Of a stretch of 64,000 bases of DNA, positions 50,801 to 62,900 are shown in pieces. A model generated the notes under the pieces. That model ran no database searches and had not been told where the DNA came from. It saw nothing but the letters and a program-made list of their open reading frames with translations. This stretch comes from Embiotoca jacksoni (taxonomy: Eukaryota > Chordata > Actinopteri > Embiotocidae): NCBI GenBank assembly GCA_022577435.1, contig JAKOON010000010.1, positions 18,828,024 to 18,892,023 on the forward strand, given 5' to 3'. The first letter of the stretch is position 1. Each line of letters opens with the position of its first letter. A program made the translations under genes and the position numbers.

Positions 50801-53800
50801 AAAATGGCACAGCCTTCACTGGCTCATGCAGTGCTGGATACAGGCACATCAACTCAGATCTAATGGCCCTTCACCTGGGTCGATGCAGTATCGCGGCTTC
50901 GGGCCACTAATGTAATCCGGGTGTGGGCTATATCTCCCATAGTGAAACACCGAACAAAGTTAGAAAAAGAACATTGGGTTATTTAACGTAATCCCTGGTT
51001 CTTTGATAACAGAGTGAGGTGTTTCACCAACACCTCCCTCCTTGCATAGGCAAGAAAAGAAACCTGCTTCAAATGAGTTGGAAGGGGTAGGTCGGCTGTG
51101 ATAGTCTGAAGAGGACACGGCTCGACCTGTCTGTCACAGACAGACGTGATGTCATTGGAGCTTCCGTAGCTGGTCTCGCTGAGGCGAATCCCAGTGAAAC
51201 CCCTCACTGTTATCAAACAACCAGGGACTATGTTAAGTAACCTGATGTATTTTCACTGAAGCAAAGCTAACATTAACGTAAAAACACTGACATTTTCAAT
51301 GGGGCAGTGGATTTGTATTCCTTTGAATTTTTTGTCATAATAGGTATGATTGGGCCGGTGAGAGGAAATTTAGAGCGCACTGTGGGAAGGACAGCCATCT
51401 GTCTGTGAGAAAGTCTCAGCTGCAGGCTGTACAATTATAGCAGCACTTAGAGAGTATAACAAGGTTAGAGGCTTCAGGAGAGAGGGGCAGAGTCTGGGAA
51501 CATCCAGAGCTCTGTTTATCTCTTCCCTCTGTTGCTAATGCTGTTAGCCTCTCTGATGGAACTGAATCTGATTTGGGTGGAAGCAGGACGCTGCAGGACA
51601 GTCACACACTGTTCCTCCACCCAAGGGGACTGTAGATGAAACTTGGATATGATGAATACTGCTCCACTGTCCTCTATAACATCAAACATTTTCTGATGTA
51701 GTTTGCTTAAGGAGACTTAATCATTCAAAGCTGAGTGACTGGGTTGATCAAAGCTTGTCTAGAGACAGGGACAGTGCTGAAAAATGTTGAAGGCAAAGTA
51801 AACTTTATATTTACAGTGATGCTGTAAATGACCATGGATCCGTTGTGGAGTGTTTGCATTCGGTGGAAGCGGAGTAAGGGTTTTCCATTATGGAGCCAGC
51901 GGAGGACGGGGCTGGGGTCTCCGTGGACTGGACAGTCCAGCATAGCAGTGCTACCCTGGACGACTGTCTGAGACATGTGAGCTTCACCCTTTAACACCGG
52001 AGGCTCTGGAGACACACAGCATATATGTATCATATGACATGTATCAGGTTGAATGTAATTATCTCTCAGAAAGTTAAATGGGTGAGAATCCTTCATAAAA
52101 AGCTCACCTCTGATACGGACAAATGAGAGTGCTCTGATGGAGCCCACACTGTTTTCTGCTATGCACACGTAGGTCCCGGCATCACTCAAAGTCACATTGT
52201 CAATGGTGATGGAGCTCCTGCCGGCCTCGTCTACAGCGACACCTGGAGCATTTTTAATCAGAAGTGTCAGACGAATCAGTACGTGACATGCAGTGGAGAT
52301 ACCACAGTTTTACCCCACAATACTGTCTCACTGTGGGGGCAGTTATGTGCAGCCCTTTATTTAAAAAATGAAAAAGAATACCTGCATAGGGGCTGTTGTT
52401 GACAGTCCAGGAGATGATAGGAGAAGGCGTTCCCTGAGCGTGGCAGGACAAGGCCAGACTCTGCCCTTTGTTCAGGGTTACATCACCTGGCAGCTCCTTG
52501 AAGGCAGGCCTCATGTTGATGGCCAGGCGGATGTCTTGTCTCACAGAGCCTGCTGCGTTGGTGGCCACACATGTGAACACACCGGCATCACCTGGCTGTG
52601 TGAGGAAAGCTGTCAGAACAGATTCTTATACCCAGAACTAGAGAGAAATGTGGTAAAGTGAAGACCGTGGATGACAGGCTAACCTCAGCCCTCTCGATAA
52701 TCAGCTCTCCTGATCGCAGGACGGTGAACTTGCCGGAGAGGTTGGGCACGATGGCACCGTCCTTCTCCCATGACACTCTGGGTTCTGGTGAACCCTGAGC
52801 AGCACAGGGCAGCAGCGCCTGAAACCCTTGAATGACTGACAGTTCTGTCTGCGCAGGAGGAATCATGGGAGGGACTGAAAGGAAACAAGGAAACATCATC
52901 ATTGACATAACTATGTTTTAGTCCCTGCACAATGTGAGATGTATTAGCAAAAAGTCTTCCCTCACCTTGAATAAGCAGCCTCATATCGTGGCTTGCTCTG
53001 CCGGCAAGGTTTTTGGCAGTGCACGTATAAAGGCCTGCGTCACTGCGCTGGGTTGAAGTAATGGCCAGAGTTCCATTAGCGAAGGCGCGTTTATGAGCAC
53101 CATCAACGACAGGCCTCCTCTCTTTGTACCAAGTGACTTCAGGTTGGGGCTGCCCATCAGCTACACACTCCAGACTGACTGGCTGGCCTAACACAGCGGT
53201 GTACTCAACACGAGGGACACTCAGCACGGGTGGAACTGGAGAGACGTGTGGAGAGCAGATAATCATTTATTTACCCAAATAAAGAAGAAATTAGAAGAAA
53301 TTTCCCCTCGGGGATTAATAGAGTACTATAAAATAAAAATAAAAAAATAAAAAAAATACAGTTTTCGTGGTGCAACACTAGCAAACTGAGTGTCACAGTT
53401 TGGCTACAAGGAGAGATCATTATGTTCCCCCTATCTGTGAGATCAGAAGTCCACATTACCTCGAAGGACTAGTTTGGTCCTGCCCACAGCGACACCAGCC
53501 TCATTCTTTGCCAGGCACTGGTAGGTCCCCGCATCCCCGAGTGTCACACGGGAGAACTTCAGAGCTCCGTTTGAGAGCACAGCCAGCCGGTGACCTGTAA
53601 TAGTCACATGAGGCTGAGCATGAAAATCAGTGTCCAATGTAACCCGGTAAGACCTGAGGGGTTAGAGCTCATTGTATGTCAGCATTGCTGTTTAATTCAT
53701 TATTGAATTATTGGTCATTTATTATATTTATAGAAAGTTAATGGAGGAAAAACATTTTGGATTCAACTTCATTGTGGCAGCATCTATCATACAGAAAAAC

Positions 53801-56800
53801 ATTGCGTTTATAAGGTGAATGGGTGCTTGTACTATATACCTGGTGCTATGGGAACTCCCTCTCTTTGCCAGGTGATTGACGGTCTAGGTAACCCTTGAGC
53901 CTCACAGGGAAGAACAGTCCCGTGATGCAACACTACTTGCACTTCCTCTGCCATTGGCCTAATCTCTGGCGGCTCTGAGTGCATCAAAGAATAAAACCCA
54001 TTGTCATACAGGTTCATTTGTTTCATCGTGAGCATTCAGGTGACCTGCAGCCAGCCCATTACAGCCTACCTTGCACTGTGAGAGACATGTGTTTGTGAGC
54101 CACTCCAGCTGGGTTGCGAGCTGAGCATGTGTACCTGCCAGCGTGACTTGGCACAGCTGCAGTTATCTCCAACACTCCTGAAAAAATAAATAAAAAGCTA
54201 ATTACACAAAAAAGTACATACAGGATATAGTCACATTTGTTGAGCAAAAATCTATTTCTTTCTCTTTCATTCTAGTTACAGAGGACAATGGTTTCTAATG
54301 ATGAAAAAAAGAGCCATAAAACCAGGATATTAGGAATTTTTTCTTACCGGTGGGAAGGACCCGATAACTTCCTCCTTTGGAGCTCAGTTTGACTCCGCCC
54401 TTCGTCCAAGTGACAGTAGGCTGCGGGCGTCCTTGTACGTGACAAGGCAACACAACAGGAGACAGTTTCACAGCTTTAACTGCCGTGACATCATCTTCGA
54501 TAGATGGTGGGGCTGCAGAAGAAAAGAGCAAACTCATGAGTTCAATCATCTGGAAAAACAATCTGCAGTCTGCTCATTGCACAAAACTCTAAATCAATAC
54601 CTTGCAGGATGACCTCGATGACCCGGCGCTCCTCTCCTACATCATTGACTGCAGTGCACTCAAAGTAACCTTCATCCTCATTGGCTGGGGATAAAAGAAC
54701 CAGAGACCCAGAGGACAGCAACCTGGACAAATAAGCAAAAGTACATCTGCTTTTAAATGTTTCTAGCTGTGTGGGTTGTGCTCCATACAGATCATGTATT
54801 CACAGACAATACAGCCAGCTTTTGTCTTTACCTATATGCACCAGGCTGTTGGCTGATGTCAAGCGGAGTGCCGTTCCTCTTCCAGGATATTTTAGGTGGA
54901 GGTATCCCGGTAGTCTCACAGCTCAGCACGGCTCTGATGCCGGTGGTTACGGTCACATTGAATGGACCCGTACTGATTGAAGGACCCACTAGCAAGAGAC
55001 AGAACAGCTTAATTTGAACAGAAATGCTGACCACAGTAGTGTGTTAAAGCACAACTAATTATGCTCAAATTAAAATGGAGACAGGTCATCAGGAGTGCCA
55101 TCGTTTGGTGCTATACAGTATGAAATTACGGAGAAAACACATGCAGATTCATAAAGTAACTACATGCCACACTTACCAAATACACGCAGATCCATCCCCC
55201 GGTGATCTGAGCCAGCCTGGTTGGATACTGTGCAGTAGTAGCGACCAGCGTCTTTCAACTGAGCCCTGTGTATTCGTAAGGAGCCCTCTGATAACACGGT
55301 GTACCTGGAACAAGTTAAAATATCAGTGAATGGCTCCACTGTACATACAACAGTGTGAAACTCTGTCTGTGTTTGATATATTCAATCAAGTGTAAAGTAT
55401 AATATGATAGAAGCCTTAAAGTTAAAGTGGGACGTACTTATTGTTGTCTTGAGGGACGGGGAAGCCGTCTTTCCTCCATACGACCGCAGGTGAGGAGTCT
55501 TCTTCAACCTCACAGGGTAAGACTGCATCCTGGCCGATATGCACTGTCACCACTGAACTGCTCTCTTTTATTACTGGTGGTACTGGAAGTAAAAAAAAAT
55601 AATCCTTGTGGTGACTTGGGTTTAGTAAAACTATATATTTAAACCTCCAACAAGCATTTTTTTTTCTTAAGCCTTTTAGAAAGAAAAAGATCAGCATTAA
55701 TTCAGTTCATATTCAGTCTCACTACAAACACAAACATTTACATAATTTGTTTTTTTTTAAATATTAAAAAAAATTCTGCCAGTTATGATTTCATCTGATC
55801 AAACAGACTTATTAAGAACAGTTAAGGAGCGGTTTATTTCATGTTAGACTCCTGATGAATGTCAACTCTTTGTCTGACACCTCAGAGATAGTCGTCTCAC
55901 TTTGCACTGTTTTCTATAACTTCCCTTTAAGATGATGACATGTTATTATAGGCACCTGATTCTTTAACCAGCCTCCAAAAACTTCAGAATGTACTTTGAA
56001 TTTGTTCCAGCTACAAAGTGAACCCTTAAAAAAATGACTTGATGCTATTTGGACATTGGACAAGGGGACTTTCTATTTCAGCTCCCTTTAAGAGTCGTCC
56101 AAAAAAATGTAAATATTTAGGGATCTGGATCACATGCAGTCCCACTGAACTGTGCCAAGCTAACAATCATCTCCTCTATTCTTAGTCAATACAAGACATG
56201 GAGTTCAGGTAGTGCTGCCTTTCTCTTTGGGTGGAACGATAAACACTGTTAAAGCATTTGATTAAACAGACATTGTAAAAGAGGAAGTATGACACCTCCA
56301 AACTTTTTATACCATAAATAGGCTTCTAATATCAGGGCATTTATTGGCCAAAATTTGATCACATTACACTCATGTAGGTAACCGAAGACTCCACTGATAT
56401 ATTTCCCTCGTGTTGCTGCTATGCTCCAAATTACTCCGAGCAGAGCCCATACATGCAGCTAAACCTCAAACCCACTCGTTTTGCATTCAGTTGAAATATG
56501 TCATCAGTTCAGACGTCATTTCACGCTTCATGGTTTATATATAGACATTGTGCGTTTACTCCTTCAATAATGGATGAGGCCTTTAGCCTTTGTTCAAAAT
56601 GAATCAAAACCACTGTTTGGAGTTTGAGTTAAGGGGGTCGTGCTAAAGTCGGCTAGAAAAGATTTTATTCAGATTTTACACTGCCTAGCAACCATTTTCA
56701 ACCTGTTTTTAAATATGGCAGCAGGTAAACTAGACTTGAGTTCATTTTCATATAGTTACCTCTAGTTTTTACTTCATTTTGGCTTATTTTTTATCTTTAT

Positions 56801-59800
56801 TGTTTCTGCAACAATGTTTTTTTTTTCTTTTCTATTGCTGCATGTTTCAGTGTCTGGCTGACATGTTTCTCAGGGGACAAAAAAAAGAGGGGAAAAAAAT
56901 GGTTTCATATGTCTATATAGGTTGTTCAGGTATTTATCAAAAAATGGTTACAAATAAATTGAATTTCAGTACTGACGGGTAGACTTACAGAGAATCTCCA
57001 CTGTGAAAAAGAGACTGTTGCTTCCAGCCATGTTGGTAACCACACAGCTGTAGTGGCCGCTGTCCTCAGATCTGACTTCCTGTATCTCGAGGTACTGACC
57101 TCCTGCCAGCCGCTGGATACGACCACCCAGCTGATGGAACAGGAGAAGAAACCGAACGTGTGAGTCAGAGGAGTTGCATATAATTCAATGGTAATAGATC
57201 ATTGTTTTTCAGACTGTGTACCTGCAGTTTGGCCTCATCTTTGTACCACTCTATGTCAGGAGGGGGGTCACTGTCAGCCAGGCACTCCATGGTCAGGTGT
57301 CCACTGACAGGCACCATTACTGTCCTCACATCACCAGAACCCAGGAGCGTTGGTGGGACTGAAACACAAACAGTGATTGTTAAGCTATTGGTCTCGCTGA
57401 GGTGAATCACAAAAAACATTGTGTTGACACTTTAGCACCCGGATTTATTTATGTGACTAAAAGTCCCTTTTTGCCAAATGTGGTCCTTTTAAACAAAGAC
57501 GAGGTTGGTAATAACATGAGGCCAATGTGGAAGAGATAAAGTCAGAATGTAGATCATCATATAAAAATCATGTGTTTGCAATAAACAGAACACATGTTTA
57601 GCTTTCCACACAGAATGCCACATTCATAAAGAAGGATGTGCTGTTAATATGTGTGTTTCGCCACAAAGTAGTTTTATGAGTCAGCTGAGCTGGGTATGAC
57701 ATTATGCAAAGAGGATGATGTCATGGAGCATTAATCTCAGCAGTTTCACAGGTTTTAACAGCATTCTGTATGATTACCTTCATGGAAGCATCATTTTATT
57801 TTTAGCATGAATATGAATACTGCACTGTGTATCATAAATCAAATGTCATCAATTGAAATTGTTTGCAATACATATACTGTACATCGTACTGCATGCATAA
57901 CAGCCCACACAAAATAAATAATGTGCAAGTCTGTTTTTACTTTTGCAAAAACACAGATTCATTTTTCTCCTGAATGCACACAGAGCTTTATTCATCAGGC
58001 CGCAAGTGCAAGTAGATGAGGAAGTTAAAGGAGACTTTAAATATTTCCTCCATGTTGAACAATATGCACAAACAGCTTGTGTCACCTTGGACTCGGACCC
58101 AGTGGTTTTTTCCATCCTCTCCAGCGAGGCTGCTGGCCAAGCAGGTGTACAGACCTGCATCCTCGACCTTTAAACAGACACAATTCATCAGCTTTAGTGC
58201 TTCTTGCATAACAATGCTGCATATTTCCCTAGATTGATGCTGTTAGAGAAATTCAGACTCTTAGTTGTTTGTTTGGCCATCTAAAGTTTGTGTTTTGAGA
58301 TAAAAGCTGATGGTTTTTTTGCACCTATTTCTTTTATTATCTACGATGTACACAGAAGTTAACAATCTATTCAGAGATATAAAAAGACTGAACATGTTAA
58401 ATCTCCAAAAGCATATTAAGTAATATTTTTTTTTTAACAGGATCAACTTTTTTCCAAAACTCTGCAGAAGTAATTTTTTTCTTCATAATGCCATGCACGT
58501 GCTCTCAAAGTCGGTCTGTACTTTACCTGAACTCTGCTAATCCTGACGAAGTGTCCATCCTGCTGAACAATGTCAGTTCCTACCAAGGGGCGACCATCTT
58601 TGAGCCAGCTGAGGGTAGGGGGTGGAACTCCCACAGCGGAGCACTCCAGCTCAAGTGTGCTGTTCAGGGCAATGGTCAGCTCTTCTGGAGAGCTGGAGCC
58701 GGATATTTTTGGAGGTTCTGGATAAGAAAGAGGAATGTTTTTGAAGGAGTTCACACCATGACTGAAACTTAGAAATTGATGAAATACACAAATAGTTTTG
58801 GCATTACCGAGCACAGTGAGGTTAAAGCTCTTCGTGCTGCTTCCAGCCTGGTTACTCGCCACGCAGCTGTAGAGGCCTCCGTCTGAGGGCGCCACATCAG
58901 GCAGCTGCAGCCGCGTCTCCTGTCCGTCCAGCAGCAGGTTGCGGTGAAGGGACAGTGGCTGTCCGTCCTTCATCCAAGTCAGTGTGGGAGGGGGGACGCC
59001 GCGCGCTTCACAGGTTAACGTCACCAGGGAGCCCTGGACGACTGTAACGGGTTCCACTGGTTCAACATGATCCACACCAGGGGGCACTGCGGACCGTAAA
59101 CACACTCGTCAGATCTGAATATTACATATCATCTCCAGGGAAAATCAGTAGGTGCCATGTTATGATTGTACCTTGGACTTGGACATCGTAGCTGAGCTCA
59201 GCCAGACCAGCTCGACTACGGGCCACACATGTGTAAACTCCAGAGTCAGACAGCTGCACAGGAGAAATCCTGTTTCACACAGAGAGAGAACATTGAGAAT
59301 GACTTCACCTATAAACATGTAATCTCTTTAGAAATTATATGTTATTATCTAAACTGACCTCAGCTTCGAGTCACCAGAGAGGAGGCGTGTGCGGGGCGAG
59401 AGGAGGAGCGGACGCCCGTTCTTCAGCCAGCTGATCTGAGGTGCAGGGTTTCCTGCTGCCACACACTCCAGCGTCACGGCGCTGTCCTGCGTGACCTGCA
59501 CCTCTCTGGGGACGGTGGTCTCCCCAGAGATGGACGGTGGAACTGTGACAAACCAAACCAGTGTCAGTAAATCACTCAGAAACCTGAACTCTGACAGAGA
59601 TAAGCAGATGAAACGTTTAGACCGACCTAGTACAAAGAGTGTGTAGATTTTGCTCTCCTGGCCAGCTGGACTGACAGCCAAGCAGGTGTATGTCCCAGAA
59701 TGCTCGGGGCTCAGCCTCAGTAAGGTCAGTGTGCTGCCATCAGGGGTCAAACTGCCAGGTAAAAACACACTTTATATTTTCACATCCATGTTCCTGTCTG

Positions 59801-59902
59801 AACCAGCATATATCATTTGTCCACCCGACCTCTGAATCTCTGTATTATTTTCTCATCATCATTATCATCCCACGAGTTTCTCACAGTCACTCACAGATAC
59901 AC

Positions 59903-59991
<89 letters not shown>

Positions 59992-62900
59992 CATTTGCTT
60001 TCTCTGGCTGATGCACTTGTAATGACCATATAAGCTGGTGAACAGCTGTAAAACAGCTGCTCTGACTGCTCTTCATGATGAAATCGGGCAAGAGATGATA
60101 AACCATTCGTCTTTCCGCACATCGTTCGCTCGTGCACATTATCTTCAATGATGATGATTAATATTGTTATTTCCCAAACCTTTAGGGAATGGTGGTGATC
60201 GATTCTTACACCGCATGTAAAGCAAACTGAGCTGCTTACAATAACAAAAGGTGCTAAGTGGAGTTTATTATGATTATGATTATTATGATTACTTCATACA
60301 GTGGAGGACTGTGAAGGACTTACGCAATGTGACGGGTGTCTGATCCCTCTAAAGTCACTCCGTCTTTCAGCCAGCTGAGGCGGGGGGTGGGGATTCCATT
60401 TGCTCTGCACTCCAGGGTCAGCTCCTCTCCCATGGGCGCACTCACATCAGACGGGTGGTCAGAGTCCAGGATGGTGGGCGATACTGAGCAGGACAAAGAC
60501 TTAGACTCTCATAGAAGATATTGTATGTAAAAATTTTCAGGATGTGTAAGGAAAAGTCTTTACCCTGCACCGTGAGTGTGTAGTCTTTCTGCGTTTGCCC
60601 CTCGCTGTTCTTGGCCACGCAGGTGTATTTCCCAGCATGAGACAGACTGAGAGGCCCCAGCTCCAGCCGATTCCCTCGAACGGACCACTGCCACTGCAGA
60701 CTGCTCTCTGCACAGCAAACACATCCATTTAGTTCTGCTGTCACACATGACAATTCTTTGCATTTCTAATTTCCTGCCTCACGCTTACCAATAGGGGTTC
60801 CATCTTTGAGCCAAGTGATGCTAGGGACAGGCACCCCAGTGGCCTCACACAACAGGGCCACGTGGGAGCCTAGTGTGTAGTTTAAGGACTCCCCGAGGGG
60901 CCCATCAAGGACAGGTGGAACTGTGGAAACATTTAAAAAACATTTAAAAAATGCTTACAACTCCCTTTAAAGATAGTTTTCTGAAGTGTTAATTTGCACA
61001 CAATGCAGATGTATTGTTACCATGAACAGTCAGCCTGAATGTCCTGTCCACATGTCCGGCCACATTGGACACTTTGCAGGTGTAGGTGCCACCATCTGCC
61101 ATCTACAGAAGGAATCATTAAAACAATTATCTTAGAGTAGGGTTAGAATATTCACAGTCAAAAAAAGTACAAATGCTGCATCTTGTCACACATGCAGTGA
61201 AAGTTGAATATGTGTACCGCAGACATCGGCTACTGTAAATCAGTATGAGCTCTGTCAAAAGCCACTTAAAATCCTTAACAGCCTTTGGTAATGTTTTGTT
61301 TGCAGTCTTCAAAAATGTATGACATCAAGAAAACATTTTTCTGACCTGAACTCCTACGATCTCCATCTGGTAACGATCCATCTTCAGCCCGTTCCCTGCA
61401 GCCAGTTGCAGCCCGTTCTTGTACCACGTGACCTCAGGCTCAGGAACACCGTGAGCTTCACACCGCAAGGTGACCGAGGAGCCGACCTGAGGGGTCACCG
61501 AGTCGGACTCGGTATCATGTCGGGGCTTCAGGGTGGGCAGGACTGTTGGTTTGCACATGCAGAGAGGACACGATATCAGTTGGTATGATTTACTCCTGAA
61601 CTGTCCTCAGTCACAGCTGGCTTGACGTAAACATTTGTTTTGTGATTTGATCATCTGTATATGGAGCTGAATTGTGCAGATGGGTCACCATGTGTTTGCT
61701 CACCATAAACACTGAGGAGAATACTCTTCTGGTCCTGCCCTGCTGAATTGGTGGCTGTGCACACATATTGGCCGGCATCCTCCTGCCTCGCTCGTGGCAA
61801 CTGTAGCATCTGGCCGCCTGTAATACACGCATCAAAGAATGATGTGAAATGTAATATAAGGGCCAGAATTTGATTCCAACAGAGGAAATGCTCCTGATGT
61901 GAAAATTTGTTGGGTATTGTATGAACCCGAGGGCAGACCTGGCAAAATTTGAATGCCGGTGCTGAAGTGGAGGACCTGTCCGTCTTTGGTCCAGGTGATC
62001 TCTGGGGAAGGGTACGACTGGACGTCACACAGCAATGATACCATGTGGCCCTCGATCACGCTAACCTCCTCCTCCTTAGGGCCGAGTATTTTGGGAGGCA
62101 CTAGAAAGAGAAAAACAGTTGGAGAAAGCACGAGACAGCACATCTGTTGTCATAAAAGAACATCTTAGCATCTATTATATCATAAGATAGACGGGAACAC
62201 TTTGGGTGATGGACTTTATTTACCTTGCACTGTCAGACTGAAGAGCTTCTCAACTGTTCCAACTTTGTTCTCAGCCACACACAAATACCCGGCCATGTCT
62301 GACACCTGGACACTGAGGAGCTGAAAGTTAGAACACAAGTGTTATTCCTCAGTGCAAAATGTCCCAGCTGGACGTGGCTACATGCTGGTAATCATCCTCA
62401 AGTCTGCAAAGAAACTAACTTGCAGTTGTGTCCCATCCTTGCTGATGTGGTGCTGTGAGTCGGTGTGCACCGGCTGCCCGTCTCTCAGCCAGGACACGAC
62501 CGGAGCTGGGTGTCCGCTCACGTCACAGTGCAGGACCACGGTGCTGTTCACCATCGCTCCCATCTCCTCCATAAACTCCTCCGATGCCCCCGTAATAACA
62601 GGAGGGACTAAAGCGGTCAGACACAGCAAATATTATTGTGTATCATTGCCAAAAACATACATTTGAATTACAACTAAATAAAACACGTGCATTCGCTCAC
62701 CGAGAATCTCCAGTTCAAAGTGCATGCGGTCCTCCCCGGCTTCATTGACAGCCTGGCAGGTGTACTTTCCAGCGTCCTCCTTCTGCACTCTGGAAATTTG
62801 TAGCACCTGTCCACCTAAAAAGACAAACCCATCCATACAAGAGCAGATTTATCCATACATATGAAGGCCCACTTGTACATAACAACCACAGTACTTGTTT

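Larger units (their letters stand above)
48437..51242 (+). mobile_element. Degenerate DIRS-type (tyrosine recombinase) retrotransposon
   Basis: It lies antisense in the intron that splits the last hmcn2 Ig domain. From left to right on the plus strand it has an inverted terminal repeat, a Gag-like region, reverse transcriptase and RNase H pieces, a tyrosine-recombinase region, and a complex right end. The terminal repeats match: 48437-48470 and the complement of 50935-50971 share TTCTAACTT and GGTGTTTCAC. The domain order and right-end inverted repeats are as in DIRS1 elements of fishes. Frameshifts and stops break every frame, so this copy is inactive. The sequence to the left of the left repeat does not extend the match, so that end looks truncated. 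Confidence 0.85.
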
